DNA of 64,000 nucleotides from Lineus longissimus (Eukaryota > Nemertea > Pilidiophora > Heteronemertea > Lineidae): contig NC_088326.1 of NCBI RefSeq assembly GCF_910592395.1, positions 1,059,001 through 1,123,000 on the forward strand, in the 5' to 3' direction. Below the pieces are notes generated by a model. The model ran no database searches and was not told where the DNA came from. It saw nothing but the letters and a program-made list of their open reading frames with translations. Shown here piece after piece: positions 38,101 through 50,040 of this stretch; positions within the stretch are counted from its first letter, which is position 1, and every line of letters begins with the position of its first letter. The position numbers and the translations under genes are program-made.

Positions 38101-41100
38101 TATTCGTCTTTAAATTTAAAACTTGTATTCTGTGTTTCCTAGTGTATTCGATGAAACACTGGCCATGTTAAACCACACCAACCAATCCGAACAGCTGACG
38201 GAATCGTCCATCTACAAGACGTACATGTTGAATAAGGTGTCCAATAACCTGGTCCCCCTGGAAGAAGAACAAGACATCCAGATTGAAGTAAACGTCGTAC
38301 CTGAGGAAGACGTCAGTGAGTACATATTAAACGCTTTCAGATTCTTCTTCTTCTGCATTCAGAATATTTCAGATGCACACTAGACAGTCATTCTGTTTTC
38401 GGTAACAAAGTCAACTGTCCTAGAGAGATCCACGACAGAGTCCTAGAGCTTTGTGGTCAGGCTGGTTTCCCTCTCTATTCTTATAAGTCGTCTTCGAATA
38501 TCCTGCGTACCATTCACACAAAAGTACTCCCCGCTCTGACTTGTGCATTTTGTTCAAATTTTGCCATCCATTTCAGCTTTCTATGCCTTTGAAGAGAAAA
38601 TACAGCTGGCAGAGATTGCAGGAGACCGCGACACGATCTTCAGGCTCTTTAATGCTCTCACTGTTGGCAAGACGTTGCAGAGTGAGTCTTTCTTGATTCT
38701 AGTTTGGCTTGATTGAGGAGCTTTAAGCCAATGGAGACTGAGTCCACCGTGGAGTTGGGGTTGAGCCTGGAGAGATCCCAAGTTAGGGTTTCTGGGTGAA
38801 TGGTACAACCTTCTTGGTTATTCTTGAGCACCTCTGCCAGAGCAGGCTAAAGATCAACCAATGTTGAAGTAATTTGGCCTGATTTGCCTTATTGATAGGA
38901 ACACCACTGATTGTAACCACCAATGTCATCTCTGGCATTCTTTTTTGTCCCCATTATATTTAGATGTAAAAACGTACCCGAATTTCTCTGTTTCAGGTGG
39001 CCAGCAGGAGTTTCTCGTTGACAAGGACACATTTCAGATTTTCTACGAGTGTTGGAAGGAGAATGAAGATCAGTGTCTGAGTTTGAATACTCCCGATGAC
39101 ATGCTCGATGCTAATGAAGGTGTCATGAAGGTCTCGTCACTCATCAAGACTGATAAAGGCAGCGGAAGGATGATGCTCACATCGAAAAGGTATTTGAATG
39201 ATTGATGATTTGCACTTGCCTTGCATCGGGTGAGGTGAAAGTTTGTATCAGTATTCAACAAGATGGTGGTCAACCAACCAGCTGCATTGGAAAAAGCTTA
39301 TCAGCAGTCGTTGAACATGCCATCAACCTGTCATTAACGAGGCAAATGGTTGCCTTTATGACAAGTCTTCACTGCAGGACAGGTTATCATGGAACATTTA
39401 GAGTGCATTGGATATACCAGTAATCCCAAATGAAACTTGTAAGCTAACTTGATGCCTCCTTGAGACTTACAAATTGATTCACAGGGAAACTTATTACACT
39501 TCAGGCTGTTCTACATCCAGCAGGGTTCTGATAATTACGTTGAGGTGATACGACTACGAGATGTCGAGAACCTCGAGAAGATTCAGGTCAATGCGTTCCT
39601 CATCAGTGTCGACGCTATCAAGATTCATAACAAAGGTGAGGGCGTCTTTAGGTAAAGGGTAAGGCGGTACATTGGTTATTGGGAACTCTTTCCATATCAG
39701 GATAGATGCCATAGAGATTCAGAGTGAAGTCGACTGCAAAGTATGTTCAGGTAACTGACCCAGTTAAAGGTACTCATTACTTGCACTGCCCCTAACTGAC
39801 TTGATTGACCAAGGACATTCATTCAATCAACCTTTGGTTTTCAGACAAGAAAAAGGCGCCGTTCATGGCTTGTCTGAAGGAGGAACGTAACCAGTGGTAC
39901 CTGCTCATTGAGGAGATGCGGAGTGGGCTCGTCATCGCAGACGAGCTCAAGGACCCCGGCATCATACAGCAGGCTGCTCTCAATGTTCTACTGCTGGATG
40001 CAGTCATCAGAAGGTAATCTTGACGGAGCTTGTTCAACCAGATTGACAGTCAACGGAGCTCTTTTCCTGATGTGGCTTTGAAATACCTTGTTTCTTTTAT
40101 GTCTAAAGTCGGAACGTTGATAGTTCAATTTTGTTTATTTACCAGCCAGAAGTGAACCTGCGTCAAATCCCAGTGACTTATCTTCAATCAAAAGACCCCC
40201 CCCACATCACTAGGAAGTCTAACTTCTGTCTTCTTGTTTCAGTGGGAATGAACCTGTCGCCAGTCATCACCAGAACTTGGAGAAGGCGGCCGATGGTCTT
40301 TGTCACTTCACCAAACAGATAAAAGATGGTGGGATTGTGCTGCCGGATCCTGTCACGAAGGAAATACTGCAGCATCGTCTGAATCCGAACATCAGGGAGA
40401 CTGAAAAGAGTGGTGTGGAGGTGTTACTCTATACTCCAGGATGTGAGTTCAGTTGCCCAAACTTATTATAGATATGCTGGTGGTCTCTATTACTTGGGGA
40501 AATGCAATGAGTTTTGTTTGGCAGAGACTGATCACTCTTGTTGTATGCCCAAAATCTTTAAATTCTATGATAACTATTTGGTCATCTCATGTGATCCTTT
40601 TCTTGCAGACAACGCCTCAGAGCGCGGACCGAAGCTATGGTGCGGGATGAGCAATGGGAAAGTCAAGGTGTACGATGCCAGTACTTGGCTACTGGAGTCG
40701 GAGATACCACTGGCAAATCACATGGTGGTAAGTGTTTACAAGTTTTGAGAAAGATGCTGATCTGTCCCGTAGAGAACGCACAACTTATGGTGTTCTTAGA
40801 CATCAGGTTTACAGCAGCAGTCGCTCATTTCACCCACTCCCTTGTACAACTTGACATTCTTATGTTGTCTGTGCCATCACATCCTTGTTTTGTTGTGATC
40901 TTGGTACACACCAAACAAAAATTTGGACCTTTGTATGGAAACAACGCCACAAGTCCACTGGGCAACAGCTGTTAGATACGCAGCGTAATGGGCCATTGTC
41001 GCCACTATACAGATTGGTTATTCTTTCAGGTGAGCCTCCTCAACGTTGACGACAGTAGCGTGTGGGCGGGGTCACTTGATGGTGTCATCTATGTGATTGA

Positions 41101-42879
41101 CATGACGTCCAAGGTCTGCAACCAGCAGCTGAAGGAACACTATCACATGATCTCTTACATCACGTCTAGTCAAGACAAAACGTAAATTTCCGGTAACCTT
41201 AACTCTGGTCTTTACAAGTCAGGCAAGAATCCTGTGGCAAGTTGTCCCCAAAACATGCCTTTTTGCCTGGACACGCAACGATTGGACGACTGCCTAATAC
41301 GGGTGGAAGGAAACCCATTTTTATGTCTTGTTAAGGACAATGTTATCAAAGCAAAGTATGTATAATTTGCCCGAGGTCTCAAGCAATAGGTCTTGGCCTG
41401 ATATTGAACCCTTGATGTTCAGATTTGAGTCTGACATCTTAACAACCAGATCCCACCAGCCCTCTCCCTCACTATGAAGTTGTTTTAGACCTGTCAGTAT
41501 TTACTGTTTCATTGTTTCAGCCTGGTCTATTCTGCGAGCGTGAATGGTCTCATCATCATCTGGAACGCAGAGCAGTTGTTAAAGTTACGTCAGATAGAGC
41601 TGGCTGACGTCTACTCACTCAGGAACATCAGTATCATTGATGACAGTATCTGGTGTGGTAGGTATCTCCATCCTATCCCGTCTTCCTTTTGATGGGTGTT
41701 CTGTGCCCTGAGACATGAAATGCTGTCCTATCAGTTGAGAACCAAGCAGAGTTACCCAGCACAGTGGCCTTCCCAATGAAGACCCATTCCATGATGTCAA
41801 AGAGTGGACAACCCAGGTCAGAAGTAGCCACCCAGGTCAAATCTCCTTGGGGACCAAACATGGCAGGTCGCATGGCGTCAGCTTAAAAAGATGAGTTTAA
41901 CATTGGACTTATCGTTGATAAAGAAGAACATCTCTTCTTATTTTTCCCACACATTTTGTCCGAATGTTTGATCTCCAAATGATCGTGGAGGAACTGGTAC
42001 TTCAGGGTTAAGGTATCGTTGTTTTTCAGGTGTGAAAGATGAAATCCGCATCATCTCTCAGGCTGGTGATCTTCTCGGGAAAGTCAGATACACTGGTGCA
42101 GACAACCGAGTCGTTGAGTTGGATTGTTTTCTAGTCACAGACAACGGACAGGTAAGATTATTGTCCATCTTAACCCTTTATGACTGTCTTGAGCACTTTG
42201 GTTACCCGTCTGCTTTATTCAGTCGAACACACAGCTCTAATTCAGCAGACGTTATAGTGTTTACATACAACTACAAGCCCACTTGGCTTACTCAACTGAA
42301 ATATGACACACATGTACAGAGCATATGGTATGATAGAATTAGTTTGGTCACTCAAGATTCCTCAGTCCTTGAACTTAGTTGAATTAGTGCTGCCGTTGTA
42401 GTCAGTGTCTTAAAACTTTGCCGTTCCAGGTATGGACCGGATGCAGTCGGAAGAAACAGATGGTGGTTTGGGATGCGACGACGTTTGAAATTATCAAAGT
42501 GTTCGAGGTGGACTGCCGAGGCTTCAGCAAGATGGTTCTTGTAGGTGACAAAGTATGTAGTTCCTGAGTTGTGGTGCCTACGGTAGAGGTACACACTGAA
42601 GTAGAAAGATATCGGTTTCTTCGTGTGCTCAGACTAAGTTGGCTGTCTCTTTCTTTTCAGATCTGGGCAGGATCGAAGGCAGGCATTCTGTACATCTTCG
42701 ATTATCATCAGCTAGATTTGGAAAGGAAGCTGAAGGCACACGACGATGCTATTCGCTCCCTGTGCTCGGCCATGAGCCAATACGTGGTCAGTGGTGCTGG
42801 TGGGTCGGATGGAAAGATTGCAATATGGCGGACATCGGCGATGGAATCTGCAACAGCGTCTCTTGAATTGGAGCCGTAA
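32157..42879 (+). CDS. DENND3: DENND3, DENN-domain Rab12 exchange factor with WD40 propeller
   Basis: Constitutive exons: 32157-32252, 32384-32726, 32851-32975, 33146-33291, 33598-33706, 33867-34064, 34324-34464, 34682-34839, 35129-35336, 35677-35813, 37484-37658, 37797-37933, 38143-38315, 38577-38681, 38997-39189, 39505-39635, 39845-40013, 40243-40442, 40609-40727, 41030-41181, 41521-41657, 42030-42151, 42430-42552, 42661-42879. They join in phase to 1271 residues (human about 1200-1280). Order: upstream DENN (about 140-275), core DENN (DIPLSCVFFCFSLDTILRIL, VFMSSNYALLTVISE), downstream DENN (EMFN-like TDMFNRFLRERL), a linker, a PH/GRAM-like segment (GRMMLTSKRLFYI), then WD40 blades (LWCGMSNGKVKVYD, VWAGSLDGVIYVID, IWAGSKAGILYIFD). 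DENND3 activates Rab12 in starvation-induced autophagy and the linker is an ULK target in mammals. Three extra in-phase exons lie in the linker intron. Two adjacent ATGs open the frame; the first is used here. Confidence 0.93.
35440..35550. repeat. short GGTTGGG-rich minisatellite in DENND3 intron
   Basis: Two diverged copies of a roughly 45-bp unit containing GACAGGACATGATGGGT, embedded in GGGTTGGGATGGATTGG-type sequence. Confidence 0.7.
36123..36158 (+). other. candidate alternative linker exon a of DENND3
   Basis: Acceptor TTTGAACAG, 36 nt, donor GTAGAC. Entered in phase 2 from the exon ending 35813 it reads NRSSMRRSRRFG and leaves in phase 2, so it can be included or skipped freely. Very basic with serines. 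Confidence 0.45.
36565..36594 (+). other. candidate alternative linker exon b of DENND3 (duplicate, partly decayed)
   Basis: Acceptor CAATTTTCAG. With the internal donor GTAAAG it gives 30 in-frame nt (NDMISPRRGH). The site equivalent to exon c's donor (ending 36620, AGTTACG then GTACATG) would include an in-frame TAA. Exon and flanking intron align with exon c at 36735-36800. Confidence 0.3.
36735..36800 (+). other. candidate alternative linker exon c of DENND3
   Basis: Acceptor CAATTTTCAG, 66 nt, donor GTAGCC after CAGTTACG. Phase 2 in and out. It reads NSVVDSPRVSRRQKHSSVMD and two more residues, a basic, serine-rich insert with an SP site. Confidence 0.5.
41400..41465 (-). repeat. weak tRNA-like SINE candidate in DENND3 intron
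   Basis: On the minus strand GGGATCTGGTTGTTAAGATG resembles an A-box region and GGGTTCAATATCAGGCC a B-box. Spacing is plausible, pairing is poor. Low confidence. Confidence 0.25.
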
Positions 42880-43781
42880 ATTTGTGAAGAATTTGGAATA
42901 CATCGGGACATGTCTGTTTGTGTACATGTGTGTGTAGTGCCTTGCGAACCAGTACTTTTATCGCTGCAACTCTGAAATCGTGGTCATTACCGTCGAAAAT
43001 GGATTGGTGGTGATGTTGTCATAATTCCAAAACGGTGCTTATGTCAATAATCTTGTCATTCGGCCAAATACTTGATGCATATCTGTATTCTTGTTACAAT
43101 ATTATTCCAATATTCCAATGTTCAAGAATAAATTGGCAATCATGAATGTGTTAGCTTATCATAAGGATTTGTCTTTGCTTATTTTTACGATGCGGTGACA
43201 CCCTGTGTCTTCAAGGATTGAGACTTTCCTTTAGGACATACCTGACATCAAGCATTACTCTGGATGTGACAAGACAAGACATACATTGGTTTCTTTTGTA
43301 ACCTGGATGTGACTTCACCGAAGGACACACATAATGTTCTCATCAGTCTGGTTGTGATTTTGTCTTGGATATAGATTGGTTGGTTGTGACACGACGGGAG
43401 ACTGTCTTCTCGATTTCTGGTTAAGATTTTTTACAACTGTGAGAAACTCCAGCTGCAATATCAATAAAGTAATGTCTACTGCTAATTGGCCCCCAGGATA
43501 AGCAACTGATAGTGAGTGGATGAGTGATAACCGAAAAACAAGACGAAAATTTATTCAGCACTCTTTACGTGCCCACTTCTCACTGTTTTTCTGGAATAGT
43601 GCTGACGCAAATGTGTATTTAATAATGTTTACCAGTCCCCGATATGTCCTTCCAATATTTATTTATCAATAATGTTTATAAATAAATGCTGAAAAGGACA
43701 AAAAGGGACACGCCCACTTTAAAAACCAACAGCGTCCCTAATATAAGAGGATTTTAAGTGTACGGTGAATACACTACAGCA
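42880..43781. other. DENND3 3' UTR and Elongin A promoter region
   Basis: AATAAA at 43127-43132 is a good poly(A) signal about 250 bases after the DENND3 stop. Upstream of Elongin A, ATTTATTTAT and ATAAATAAAT near 43657-43686 form a 10-bp inverted repeat. A TATA-like TAATATAAG lies about 40 bp before the Elongin A ATG. Confidence 0.5.
43127..43132 (+). other. poly(A) signal of DENND3
   Basis: Canonical AATAAA 248 bases downstream of the stop codon, followed by T/G-rich sequence. Confidence 0.6.
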
Positions 43782-46700
43782 ATGTACTCTTCAAATTTCG
43801 ACCTGCCTGGAGGTGAGGTTGTAGACGAGGGCAAGATGGCGCAGACCAAGGAAGCTCAGATTTTATGTATGAAGAGATATTTGGAGACAGAGGGCATAAA
43901 TCCTGAAACTGTAAGCGTCCCTATGGATTGCAATGAATAAGTAATATATGGCCCTTCAGTTGAGGCAATTTTAAGCGGCAAAAATTGCGCAGAACGATTT
44001 ATTGGCGCAGTTTCTCTTTCATTCATTTGTAACTTCTTCATCAAAATGAAAATGCATGCAAAATTGCAATGCATGCAACTTGTTGCTTCAGTACATGCAT
44101 AAATGCACTGCAACGTGTATTGTAAATAATATGGGGAAGGCTCAGGCCTTGATAGGGAGCTCTTCGTTAATAGGGCTAGTGAGCGAGAAGAATCAGTGCC
44201 AAAACAAAATCAAATGCGCACACTCGGAACACGTCCAAAGCCTAGGCCGGCTAAGCCTACTTTCACTTTGGACAATGGCCAATGCCCAGAGACACGGCGA
44301 TCCTTTGCTCAATGAGAAACTGGTCAGTGCAAAAACAAACATCTTCGAATTCGTCTATTGAAAGTAAAAAGATGAAGTCGATATCATGATTGGACGCCAC
44401 GGAGATGGACATCTTCGCACATCCCCTGCGTGTTGTATCCACCTCCCTCACCCTCGGCCTCATCATTTATACGACACTGTTTTTTGCAGCTCCTGAAAGT
44501 CTTCAAAAGTCTCAGCAAGATTCAACTGACAGTAGAACTGTTACAGGTAGGTAAACATTACTCAATGGGCACACAAACTAGTGATTTTCCCTAATGCTGC
44601 ATTGTTGTAGTGATAGCTTATCCCACCTTGGAAGAGGAATACCCTCTGGGGAAAATCACCTCCAAGTGCAGAGTGAACGCTGAAAAAGAAGGAGAGTAGT
44701 GATATATTGCTATGCAATGTTTTGAAAGAAAATTGTTTCAACGGTCCAATTCAATGTGCTCTTTCACTTTCAGTATGAAACCTCCATAAGACCGTTAGCT
44801 CATCTGCACATCCTTTTGCTTTGTTTCCATGGGTTGAATGCAGTAATCATTACCATAAGTATCCTTCATTTCATTGTAGTCGACTGGTATTGGCAAACTT
44901 GTCAATGGCTTCAGAAAACAAGAAGGAAAAGTTGGCGAGAGGGCCAAAGCCCTGGTCGCCTATTGGAAGACCTTGGTGTCGACGACGGTTACCGAGGAGA
45001 AAAAGGCCAAAGCTGAGGCTGATAAGCAGGCAGCAGAACGAGAAGCAACTAGAAAAACTGATATGGACATCGTTGATTTGGTCAATGAAAATGCCCGCAT
45101 GGCCAAACTTAAGCAAGAGCTGCAAATTCTTAAAGATAAATTGAAAAATTCACGTCATCATGAAATATCAGAATCGTCATCATCAGATGATGACGAAGTG
45201 ACAAGTACCACTCAACATGTTTCTGTGCCAACTTCTAAGAAAAAGCGAAAAACTAAGACAAAGAGTATTTCAAAAGCGAAATCACGTGATTATGACGATA
45301 GTCCGCCGAGAAATCACAACGATATTCTCAAGGGTTTGAAAGATGACGATTCGGACGCGGAAGCTGATGAAAAGGAGATCGCGCATCAACGCCGAGTGGC
45401 TGAATGGGAAGCTAAGCAGCGGGCGGAGATCGCTAAACTCAAGGCAGAGAAGCGCCGCATCGAGGAACTAAGGGAACAGCGCCGAATAGCACGTGAGAAA
45501 AAGATCAGTAAGTTGTATGAAAATGAGCCGATGTTATTCTCACCGGATTCTGCTATGACTGTATTAGTCAAGCCAAAACCAAAACCGAAGCCTATTCCTG
45601 ATAATGTGCAAAAAACTAAACGTGAAATATCAGTTTCGCCAAATCCGAACTCTAGAGAGAGGACACGTGATTCTAGTGTACTTAAAAATAAACGTGAATT
45701 GTCTGTTTCGCCAAATCCGAACTCTCGGACCCATGATTCTAGTCTTCTCAAAACTAAACGTGAAATGTCTGTTTCGCCAAATCCCACCTCTAGAGAAAGG
45801 ACGCATGATTCTAAGCATGATGGTCAGCATGAACATAAGCATGGTCATGGACATCGGTCACATGATGGGCGTAAAAGTCATCGGTCAAATGAGTCGACCG
45901 AGCGTAAAAAAGACAGGTCACATGACGGGAGAGAAAGATCACGTGATGAGTCGAAACATCATCACCATAAGAGTCATAAGTCACGTGATTCCGAAAATGA
46001 ACGTAAAAACGATTCTAAAAGTCGTGAGCATAAAAGTGATAAGTCACGTGCGTTTAGAAATCACGGACATGACAGTGATAGGTCCACTGACTCTCTGACA
46101 CGTGAACACCATGATACAAAATCACGTGAACAAAAACATGAGCACAAAAGTGATCAACAACATATGGAAAAGACACGAAATTCACAGCCTGTATCCGAAC
46201 ACAAACTTAATGAATCTAAAACACGAGATGAAAAACGACATGTTTCTAAAAATCACGAAAAAAAGCACAATCACGAGTCGCACAAATCTTCATCACAAAA
46301 ACGATCTGCTGAAGTGTCCGATTTTGATATGCCCAATAAGAAAGTGAAAGTGGAAAACTCACTCAATGATGACAAGTATTCATATAGCCCGCTAGCTAGT
46401 ACAAGCCTGGCTAATTCTGATGCTGAGTTAGACTTCAGTGGTGCAGGTATTGAGGAAGAATGGGTCGGTTCCGATCAGGAGCAAAAGGGGTTAAGTTTTG
46501 AAGACTTTTTAAGCTATGATGCAAGAGCGAAGATGAAATCAGGGAAGTCGAAATCATCATCGAGTTCAAAGGCTAAACATAAATCACATAAGTCTCATGG
46601 TAACCATGGTAACCATGATAAACACAGTCACGGACATCGGGATAAACCGAAGTCTGAGAAAACGTCCAAACACGACCGACACGCGAGCCATAATAGAGGA

Positions 46701-49385
46701 AAAGATTCGGAGAAATCAACAACGACAATTACAAGTTCAGACGGGAATCGTTCGCAAGATGGAGAGTCGCCTGATGGGAAAAAGTTCAAGCCCCGCCGGT
46801 CCACGTTGACCTTGTCGCCGCTGGATATTCCTCAGCCAAGCATGAAGGTGAGTCAGGTTTCTTCAAACAATCTCTAATATGGTGAAAGCTTTATTTCTCC
46901 CTTTCCTCTGTATGCGACCAGCACCTGCTGTTGCGAGCAGGTCACGTATATGAAACTCCTTTACTAATCAATCTCTTCAATGTTCCTTACAGCTATCGCT
47001 ATCGCAGCGAGACATTCTGTCCTCTGTCTCTGCCCTACCGCCGACGCAGCCAGATTATAAGCCGCTACATTTCCCAGATATGGATGGACAGTCAAGGCAT
47101 GCGAATAGTAAGTAAATGTATTGAGTCGTATGGGGCGTCGTGGTGTGGAATGCCTCTGCAGAGCAAGTGTGGTTCATCGGTGGATCGGTGACCAGGAGAG
47201 GTATAACAGCAATCGCGCTGCTACTTTCATACTGGCGGTTGTTGTAAAGCACGTTGAGACAGATCAAAATTGGTGAAGTTTCATCAAGACTGTGGCTTGA
47301 ATTCCACCGAGGCAATAGAGACAAATTCCTTGGTTCCCTTTCCGTTTGCCATTTCATCCAGCCCCGAGTAAATGTCTTTTTCTACTTCAGAACACGAGGT
47401 TGAGGGTGACTTCCTCAGTAATAAAAAGAAGAGCAGGACACAGGTCTACTCCGGCAGAAAGACTACTACATATCTAACAGGTAGGTGTGAAGTATCCTCG
47501 TTCGTATTTAGTTTCAAAAGTTACCGTAAATAGATGACTTCTGCCGTGCCAACACATGCAAGTATGACGGCTTTTTTTTCGCAATGCAATTTGCAACAAT
47601 ATATCGCACTGTATTCCTCCACGTCTCTATTTGCTGATGATTTTGTGTTTTGTCTTTCAGAGGTACCACGTCTTTATGATGCTTGTATGATGGTCCTGAT
47701 GAACCATCTTGAAAGTAAGTAAAACTTAATGAGTCGTAAAATCTGTTCCTTTTAATTGCGTATTGTTGTCTTTGATCAAAATGATTCAATATCCTCTCCT
47801 AATCCTTGGCCGACGCATCTTCCAAGTCACATCTCATGCAATCACGTCTGCTCTACTTCTTTCAGACCTGGAATGCATCGGAGGAGTGCCATATGACATC
47901 ATCAAACCAGTGTTGGAGAAATGTACGCCGAGCCAACTGTACACTCTGGAGGATTATAATCCGGTAAGTTATCCCGTGGCGGTTGAAAAGATTCAGACAC
48001 TGTGTCTAACTTCATCTTTAAGTGATTATCATCATGTGGAGCCAAAGAAATTCATCTTTGTTATCAGCGACAGAATGTCACGATACGACTTCTATTTCAT
48101 AGGTGCAAAATTGTACATTTTCAGCACCTGGTGGAAGACAGCGATGAACTCTGGCAGACGCACTGCAAGAAGGACTTCAGGAAGTACAGCCCGGAAGAGA
48201 TGGAGAGTTGGCGGGAATTATACCTGGTAATCATGTTGCTATTCTTGAGAATTTAAAAGCTCTGTTAGCCTCCATACTTCCCTAATGGCATGAGTTCAAC
48301 CAATTTTCATCAAGCTTCGATTCAGACACATTCTTTAAGTGTGTTATGCACATTTGTATGCCAGTATCACTGATTTGTTTGGGAGAATTTGGAGAATAAG
48401 ACCCTGAGAGCCCCTTTTGGTCAACGAGAGAACTGAATTCCAATTCATTTTTCAGCGACTGCATGATGAGCGGGAAGCCCGGTTAAAGAAGCTGACCACG
48501 AATATTTCGGCGTCCATGGCTGCAAAATTACCTGGTGAGTTTCATCGGAGATTTTGTCGTGGTTCACTGCATGTGGCATTGCCTTGCTGTTTTCACCAAA
48601 TTGACCATTATGGGCCAAATTTGCACAACCCCTTCTGCTGAAAATAGTCTACAACCGTGTTTTTGGATCCTTGGCCTAATGATTTCACGGTCTACTCCAT
48701 GGCCGCCACAAAACCAGAAGCAACGACAGGCTGTCCAGAGCAAATTGTGCCCTGATCCTGTTAAGTGAGCAGAAATAAACACATTTTGAAGGGGTCTATA
48801 CTTAGTATTATCTGGTCCATTACATATTACAACACCGAGGGGCTTGTTCAACCTGGTTTGCAGCTCATGTAAGTGCAACGTTTTATGTTTCAGTCCGAAC
48901 CACAAAATTAGCATTCGTCGACAGCGCAGCGAAGGCACCAAGGGAAGTTCTCCGTAGACAGAGGCAGCTGGGTACCGCAGGTCCGATGATTAAAAACTTA
49001 GATCCGCTCGCGAAGCTCTCTAGTCATGGAGGAGGACCAGGGAAAGCGAGATATGTTAAACCGTCGGATCATGCGGAGATGTTTAAGCCGCAGAAAAGTA
49101 AGTTGGAAAATGTAGATTTTATTGCCAGTGTAGTAGGCCACTTCTGTGATGGTGCCCAATAGTTTATAGCAAGAGTCTGGTGGGGAAAGGGGGGCCCTGA
49201 AATAGCTTCTCCTTCACGATACATTGGTATTGAAGGTTGTGTTTCCCCTCTCTCAGCGATACTTTGTGCTGCTGGATTCAGTTCCACGCTCTGCTAATCT
49301 TGGCGATCTTTCCGTTTCAGTGACGAAGCAAGTAGCTCCCATGATGGCAAAGACACTCAAGATGATGAAGAAATGTAAACGTTAA
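43782..49385 (+). CDS. ELOA: Elongin A, RNA polymerase II elongation factor subunit
   Basis: Exons: 43782-43910, 44490-44546, 44880-46847, 46993-47107, 47391-47480, 47661-47714, 47866-47963, 48125-48226, 48456-48534, 48894-49097, 49321-49385. Phases agree; 986 residues against about 770 in human. Residues 44-95 are the TFIIS N-terminal-like helical domain (LLKVFKSLSKIQLTVELLQ, STGIGKLVNGFRKQEG). A coiled, charged segment follows, then a long Ser/His/Lys/Arg-rich region (about 270-520) with tandem repeats at 307-374. LSFEDFLSYD matches human SFESYLSYD. The Elongin A domain that binds Elongin C follows (GGVPYDIIKPVLEKCTPSQL, DELWQTHCKKDF, SWRELYL), and the end QVAPMMAKTLKMMKK matches the human C-terminus. 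It stimulates transcript elongation in the Elongin ABC complex and serves as substrate receptor of a cullin ubiquitin ligase on stalled polymerase. ATG 43834 (MAQTKEAQ) is an alternative start. Confidence 0.93.
45612..45815 (+). repeat. ELOA: three tandem 66-72-bp coding repeats in Elongin A
   Basis: Repeats start at 45612, 45684 and 45750. Each encodes KxKRE(I/L/M)SVSPNPNSR, followed in the first and third by ERTxDS. The frame is kept and differences are mostly conservative. Confidence 0.85.
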
Positions 49386-49755
49386 ATAATACTGCTGCAT
49401 CAGACATTGACCTCGTCAACTTTGTAGGATATATTAAAACTAGGACGTACGATTTTGGAATACTCGATACTCGTTACTCGATGTACCCGATTGGAATCAC
49501 GTAAATGGTAACACAAAAATTGCTGATCAGGAACTTACCAACGGATGGTCATGTCAATAACTTTTGTCAATTCTTAACTTTGTTGAATTGAGCTATGCCT
49601 CCAATGAGCAGATTAATCTCTGCACCCGAACATATTATTTTCTCCGTGAAACTTTACAGCGGATGTATTGATATTAGCCCCAGTAGTCGTTTTCTTTTGT
49701 TGAAATGTGTGTTGAGTGTCAGCTGACCCTTGATGATGACTTACATCGAGAAGTT

Positions 49756-50040
49756 CCAGCTTATTTTTCTGTCCGGTGCAGTGACAAATACTGAATAGGG
49801 TAAGTGCTAAAAAATGCCGTCTATGACATCGGTTTTCGTATATCTAGTCCGAGGCATAATTTAGGAAGCAGGTCAGATCGTGTTGCAAATTGTAGTCTGA
49901 GATCCAGCTTATTTTCTGTCCGGTGCAGTGACAAATTGGGTAAGTGCTAAAAAATGCCGTCTATGACATTGGTTTTCGTATATCTAGTCCAAGGCATAAT
50001 TTAGGAAGCTGGTCAGTCGTGTTGCAAATTGTAGTCTGAG
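49756..50040. repeat. two-copy tandem duplication of about 148 bp
   Basis: Copies 49756-49903 and 49904-50040 begin CCAGCTTATTTT and end GTAGTCTGAG. The second lacks about 11 bases by small deletions. The duplicated segment includes GGGTAAGTGCTAAAAAATGCC. Confidence 0.9.
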
